A stretch of DNA of 64,000 nucleotides from Paenibacillus piri (GTDB lineage: Bacteria; Bacillota; Bacilli; Paenibacillales; NBRC-103111). The position numbers and the translations under genes were made by a program. Below the pieces are notes generated by a model, which did not search any database, was not told where the DNA came from, and saw only the letters and a program-made list of their open reading frames with translations. The stretch is from assembly GCF_004354045.1 (NCBI RefSeq), contig NZ_SMRT01000012.1, positions 172,442 through 236,441 on the forward strand, in the 5' to 3' direction. Positions 60,467 through 64,000 of the stretch are shown piece by piece (position 1 is the first letter of the stretch; each line of letters begins with the position of its first letter).

Positions 60467-63208
60467 GTGAGGCAACGCCGCTATCAAGCCAAAAAGTTTA
60501 TTTCCGTATTTTTACTATTTTTGATGAGTTTCCTGACCGTATGGCAAACCGCATTTGCGGAAACCAATCCGGCAGCGTCCAAGGACATCCCGTTTCCTCC
60601 CAAAAATCCTAAAACTTTCAGCGCTTTTGCATTGCCTGACGGACAAATCGCCAATGAACACGTTCAGGCGCAGATCGACCAAACGGGAAGATTCAATATG
60701 GGAATCAAGGAGGCTGGATCGACGGACCACTGGTATAATGTCATTTACAACTGGCCCGGCAGCCCGGGAACTTCATTTACTACAATCCGGGTTGACGGAG
60801 TGAATCGAGTTTTTGGCAATTCGGATGATGTGAATTCTTCGTTTGTTACGCTTCCTTACAATTTGGACGATATGACGAATGAAGGCGTATGGAAAACAGG
60901 AGATATTTCCGTGAAGCAGGTATTGCAAACCGCAATTAATCCGGCTACGGGAATTCCCGACGCCGTTAAAATCCGTTATACGATGACCAATACGGGAACC
61001 GTCGGCCATGAAGTCGGCCTGCGTATGATGCTGGACACGATGGTCAACGGTAACGACTCGGCTCCATTCCGGGTGCCGACGGCTTCGGGGATCGAATCGG
61101 TCAATTATGAAAAAAACTACATTGGCGCGCAAGTTCCTTCATTTTGGCAAGCGTTCGAAGATTTCAATAACCCTGATATCAGTTCTCAATACACAATGAA
61201 AGGCAAAGATGCGACGGCGCCGGACCGGTTTACGATCGCAAACTGGGGCTCCATCAGAAATACGGATTGGGATTATACGATAACGGAAAACCGTCAAACC
61301 GGCGATAGCGCCGTCGGAATGTGGTGGAACCCCGCCGTACTGTCGCCGGGCGAAACCAGAACCATAACGACCTATTACGGAAGACCGGGAGTAGGCGGCA
61401 ATCAGACGCTGGTGCTAAGCGGCAGACAGCGGTTGTCTTATCCGGAATGGTCGGCCTCGCCGATTAATCTCATTGCTTATCTGAACAATAATCTGGGCAG
61501 TCCTCTTGCCAATGTGACATTGGTTATTGTGCCGAGTTCCGGCTTAAGCCTTGTTGACGGAGATGCCACGCATATGATCGGCAATCTTGCCGTCGGCATG
61601 AATGCCCAGACGACTTGGCGAGTTCAACCGAATGCCCAGGGCGTCCATCAATTAACGGTAAATGCTTATAAACAAGGCGACTCGGTACCATTTGCGAACG
61701 CCGTTTATCAGATTGAAGCATTGGCTCCCGTAGTACCGCCTAACGTAACGTTAGGGGGAGGACGCGGAAATCAAAGCGACGGCACGCCGGTAGCCGGCAG
61801 AACGACGCCGCTTACCGTCAATGCGTCCTTCAATAATCCGCAGGCGACGGGAGTTGCGTTAGTCGCTACGGATGGAAACGGCGATGCGTATCATGCGGAA
61901 ATGATCACGCAAAACGGCATAGACTGGTCCCTTACCTTCACGCCGAGCCTGGTAGGATTATGGGAGACGCCGTTAACGATTCAGCTGACTCCGCGGTATG
62001 CGAACAGCCAGACCGGTCCGCCGCTTCATTTTGACATTGTATTAATTGATCCCAGCGGCATTGTCTACAATGCGGCGAAAGGAACTCAGAACGATTGGCC
62101 GTTACCGGGAGCTACCGTCATTTTACAATATCATGATCCCGAGCTGAGCGCTTGGGTGAACATGAGCGAGGACGCGTATCCGGGAAGACTGGATCCGGTC
62201 ACGAACCCGCAAACGACGGGCGAAGACGGCCGGTATGCGTGGAATACGGCGGCAGGCGAATATCGGGTAGTCGTAAGCCGTCCGGGCTTTCAGACGGCTA
62301 CGAGCCGATCCGTAACGGTTCCGCCACCGGTTACCGACCTGCACGTCGGCTTGACCCCAACGGATACGGTCGCGCCGACGCTTACCGTGAACGGTGTGGC
62401 TAACGGCGCAACGTACACGCAGCCCGTGACCGTCCAGTTCAATGCAGCGGATGACGTATCCGGCGTACGGACCGTCACGTACCGGATCGATCAAGGCGAT
62501 ATTCAACGGCCAAGCGGCACAAGCGGTTCCTTTACGGTAAACGCGCAAGGTCCTCATACCGTCCACTTCACCGTAGTGGATCATGCCGGTAACGAACTGA
62601 CCCGGGATATTGCATTTACGATTTCCGTGCCGCCGGATACCGCCGCACCGGTAACAACGATTGCGACCAGTCCTGTGGCGCCGAACGGATTGAACGGATG
62701 GTATAAATCCGACGTAACCGTAAGCTTTAACGCAGTTGATCCGGCGCCGGGCTCTGGCGTCGATAAGACGCTGTACCGGATTAACGGCGGAAATTGGACC
62801 GAATATGCCGCTCCATTCACCATCATCATCGATGGCAGCTATACGATCGAATATTACAGCAAGGATCGGGCGGGGAATGCCGAGGCGGGCAAGTCGTTCA
62901 CCTTCAAGCTGGATAAAACGCTGCCGGTTACCAAATACGCCTTTGCTCCGATCAATGCGGTCACCCCTGCGGGTAAAACCTATATCGCGGGCTTCAACAT
63001 AACGTTGAGTGCAACTGACAATTTATCGACAGTGACGGGAACCGTCTATCGTACCAACGGATCTGGCTGGAAGTCGTATACAGGACCGTTCGATATTTAC
63101 GCGACGACGACTCAAACCGTCGAATACTACAGCACGGACGGCGCGGGCAACCAGGAAGCGCCCAATCTGATGGATTTTATCAGAGGCATATTTACGGGAA
63201 ATAAGTAG
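60467..63208 (+). CDS. Large secreted multi-domain protein (913 aa) with Ig-like repeats
   Basis: 913 residues with a GTG start after AAGGAGG (7 nt). Signal peptide 1-31, cleaved after 'TAFA'. The N-terminal third (about 45-330) is a beta-rich domain with 'NWPGSPGTSFTTIRVDGVNR' and 'GHEVGLRMMLDTMVNGNDSA'. Then come two beta-sandwich regions (about 345-520), a carboxypeptidase-regulatory-like domain (about 545-625), and three OmpL47/Ig-like repeats, each ending 'D-x-A-G-N' ('VVDHAGNE', 'SKDRAGNA', 'STDGAGNQ'). No cell-wall anchor or SLH domain is seen, so it is secreted or wall-associated. It shares a transcript with peptide 3, only 17 nt downstream. Confidence 0.85.
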   Translation: MRQRRYQAKKFISVFLLFLMSFLTVWQTAFAETNPAASKDIPFPPKNPKTFSAFALPDGQIANEHVQAQIDQTGRFNMGIKEAGSTDHWYNVIYNWPGSPGTSFTTIRVDGVNRVFGNSDDVNSSFVTLPYNLDDMTNEGVWKTGDISVKQVLQTAINPATGIPDAVKIRYTMTNTGTVGHEVGLRMMLDTMVNGNDSAPFRVPTASGIESVNYEKNYIGAQVPSFWQAFEDFNNPDISSQYTMKGKDATAPDRFTIANWGSIRNTDWDYTITENRQTGDSAVGMWWNPAVLSPGETRTITTYYGRPGVGGNQTLVLSGRQRLSYPEWSASPINLIAYLNNNLGSPLANVTLVIVPSSGLSLVDGDATHMIGNLAVGMNAQTTWRVQPNAQGVHQLTVNAYKQGDSVPFANAVYQIEALAPVVPPNVTLGGGRGNQSDGTPVAGRTTPLTVNASFNNPQATGVALVATDGNGDAYHAEMITQNGIDWSLTFTPSLVGLWETPLTIQLTPRYANSQTGPPLHFDIVLIDPSGIVYNAAKGTQNDWPLPGATVILQYHDPELSAWVNMSEDAYPGRLDPVTNPQTTGEDGRYAWNTAAGEYRVVVSRPGFQTATSRSVTVPPPVTDLHVGLTPTDTVAPTLTVNGVANGATYTQPVTVQFNAADDVSGVRTVTYRIDQGDIQRPSGTSGSFTVNAQGPHTVHFTVVDHAGNELTRDIAFTISVPPDTAAPVTTIATSPVAPNGLNGWYKSDVTVSFNAVDPAPGSGVDKTLYRINGGNWTEYAAPFTIIIDGSYTIEYYSKDRAGNAEAGKSFTFKLDKTLPVTKYAFAPINAVTPAGKTYIAGFNITLSATDNLSTVTGTVYRTNGSGWKSYTGPFDIYATTTQTVEYYSTDGAGNQEAPNLMDFIRGIFTGNK

Positions 63209-63225
63209 GAGGGAGGATACGGTAA

Positions 63226-63375
63226 ATGAACATGAATCGGGAAAAGCGGTATGCATCCCCTAGAGTCATACGGCATGAAAGGATTTTATTCGAAACGACG
63301 ATCAGCTGCCCCGGCGGACATTTGGAGCTGCAGCCGACGGATGATTTCTGGATTATCGTATGCGTAAAAGATTAA
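63226..63375 (+). CDS. FET-motif precursor-like peptide 3 (49 aa)
   Basis: 49 residues; ribosome site GGAGGGAGG before the ATG. The shared pattern is Y9, P12, V14, I20, F22-E23-T24 and S27, ungapped with peptides 1 and 2. The tail is short and different: 'CPGGHLELQPTDDFWIIVCV' and KD, with two Cys residues and a hydrophobic strand. It lies 17 bases after the 913-residue protein gene and shares its promoter. A strong terminator follows. Presumed precursor peptide; the two Cys could form a ring or be modified. No maturation gene is seen in the remaining window. Confidence 0.7.
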   Translation: MNMNREKRYASPRVIRHERILFETTISCPGGHLELQPTDDFWIIVCVKD

Positions 63376-63387
63376 ACTGAACGATAC

Positions 63388-63444
63388 AAGAAAAACCGCT
63401 CCGCCGAATGAATGCATGTACATTCGGTCCGGGCGGTTTTTCTT
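63388..63444 (+). terminator. Terminator of the peptide 3 operon
   Basis: AAGAAAAACCGC/GCGGTTTTTCTT with inner CCGAATG/CATTCGG forms a long hairpin; the right arm itself carries the T-run. It lies 12 bases after the peptide stop. Confidence 0.8.
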
Positions 63445-63446
63445 AT

Positions 63447-63730
63447 AATATCAGAATTTATAAGTTTTCAGCGGAGCTGAACAATTCTGATATTGCAAGA
63501 AAAGCTACATCTAAAACACGAATGTATCTTCGTCGGAAGGGCTTCGGTCAGAAGCTTTTCTTATAATATCAGAATTTATAAGTTTTCAGCGGAGCTGAAC
63601 AATTCTGATATTGCAAGAAAAGCTACATCTAAAACACGAATGTATCTTCGTCGGAAGGGCTTCGGTCAGAAGCTTTTCTTATAATATCAGAATTTATATG
63701 ATTTCAGCGAAGCTGAACAATTCTGATATT
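63447..63730. repeat. Tandem 118-bp palindromic repeats, 2.4 copies
   Basis: A 118-bp unit is repeated at 63447, 63565 and 63683 (the last partial). Each starts with a hairpin: AATATCAGAATT pairs with AATTCTGATATT (for copy 1, 63447-63458 and 63483-63494), with an inner CAGC/GCTG stem. The spacer has a second hairpin, AAGAAAAGCT with AGCTTTTCTT. Copies 1 and 2 are nearly identical; copy 3 differs at a few bases (TTTATATGATTTCAGCGAAG). Short open frames inside it are repeat artefacts. Confidence 0.85.
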
Positions 63731-63735
63731 GCAAG

Positions 63736-63849
63736 TTATCATGAACGAAGGTCGACTCCCCGAATTTGCAACAACGTAGGTTACTTTGGAAATAATTGTT
63801 TTAGGGAAAACCAAAGCAGAGCTACAATGCAAAAGGAGGAGTCAACATT
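63736..63849 (+). mobile_element. Non-coding leader of an IS110-type element
   Basis: About 115 bases lie between the last repeat and the transposase start. In IS110-family elements this left-end region encodes a guide (bridge) RNA. Here it ends in AAAAGGAGGAG, the transposase ribosome site. No hairpin structure was verified by folding. The left boundary of the element is not defined by sequence seen here. Confidence 0.35.
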
Positions 63850-64000
63850 ATGAAGCTTAACACAAAATACGTAGGTTTAGACGTTTCGAAGGAAACAATT
63901 GCTGTTGCCATTGCGGATGAGGGTAGGGAGGCGCCGCGTTTTTGGGGTACGATTACTAACACGGAGGCAGCTGTGAGAAAATTAATGAAACAGCTGGGAG
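63850..64000 (+). CDS. IS110-family transposase, N-terminal part, cut by the window end
   Basis: 50 residues are visible from ATG at 63850, with AAAAGGAGGAG as ribosome site. The opening 'YVGLDVSKETIAVAIADEG' carries the first acidic residue of the DEDD RuvC-like catalytic site typical of IS110 enzymes (D10 in 'GLDVSK'), and 'FWGTITNTEAAVRKLMKQLG' follows. The rest lies outside the window, so integrity is unknown. It lies next to REP-like tandem palindromes, which IS110 elements often use as targets. Confidence 0.8.
   Translation, partial: MKLNTKYVGLDVSKETIAVAIADEGREAPRFWGTITNTEAAVRKLMKQLG

Noticed and set aside
63447..63730. CRISPR array
   Set aside because: Unit length is 118 bp and whole units including the spacer part are repeated, so there are no unique spacers.
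63493..63853. Short open frames starting MQEKLHLKHECIF
   Set aside because: They are the same frame repeated by the 118-bp repeat, without ribosome sites; they are artefacts of the array.

Overview
The window looks like a chromosomal segment of a Paenibacillaceae member (Paenibacillus, Cohnella or a close relative). The base for this is mixed GC content, strong AGGAGG-type ribosome sites, several YesM-type sensor kinases with AraC-output response regulators, and many CUT1 sugar ABC transporters that lack their own ATPase gene. No rRNA, tRNA or CRISPR array was seen. The genus is inferred from gene content, not from a marker gene.

Layout. 0-5 kb: the end of an unknown gene, small membrane proteins, a VOC protein, a 60-residue precursor-like peptide and an OmpR-type two-component system. 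5.2-6.6 kb: a phytanoyl-CoA-dioxygenase-like protein and the decayed tail of an AraC regulator. 6.6-16.8 kb: a sugar-acid-type locus, with a divergent ABC importer (cre-like site upstream), an IclR regulator, a DapA-like aldolase, an enolase-superfamily dehydratase, two tandem GH4 glycosidases and a second dioxygenase. 17-25.4 kb: AraC-type response regulator, ABC importer, sulfatase, and a convergent sensor kinase that may be the regulator's partner. 25.5-33.4 kb: one minus-strand operon (seven-motif VCBS protein, Gfo/Idh oxidoreductase, MelA-like GH4, importer) with a divergent AraC regulator. 33.5-45.2 kb: kinase, response regulator, Lpl-type importer, sulfatase, GH2 glycosidase and AraC regulator. 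45.2-60 kb: ferritin-like protein, two MFS transporters, phosphoesterase, YbaK-type deacylase, a second precursor-like peptide, a third sulfatase with a divergent AraC regulator, M23 peptidase, LysR regulator and an ABC exporter. 60-64 kb: a 913-residue secreted multi-domain protein, a third precursor-like peptide, tandem palindromic repeats and the start of an IS110-type transposase at the window edge.

The main metabolic theme is uptake and breakdown of complex, probably partly sulfated, glycans. Four importers bring in oligosaccharides, presumably powered by a shared MsmX-type ATPase encoded elsewhere. Sulfatases, GH4, GH2 and sugar-acid enzymes process them, and each block has its own local regulator.

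The most interesting signal is a dispersed system. Three small proteins (1013-1195 plus; 50252-50434 minus; 63226-63375 plus) share an ungapped N-terminal pattern, Y-x2-P-x-V-x5-[IV]-x-F-E-T-x2-S, followed by unrelated C-terminal tails, as in leader/core peptide precursors. All three transcription units carry a palindrome of the form GATACA-N3-TGTATC at the promoter. In two of them a 16-nt sequence is identical. The third peptide sits 17 nt behind the gene for the large secreted protein. This suggests a co-regulated peptide regulon whose maturation enzymes and repressor lie outside the window.
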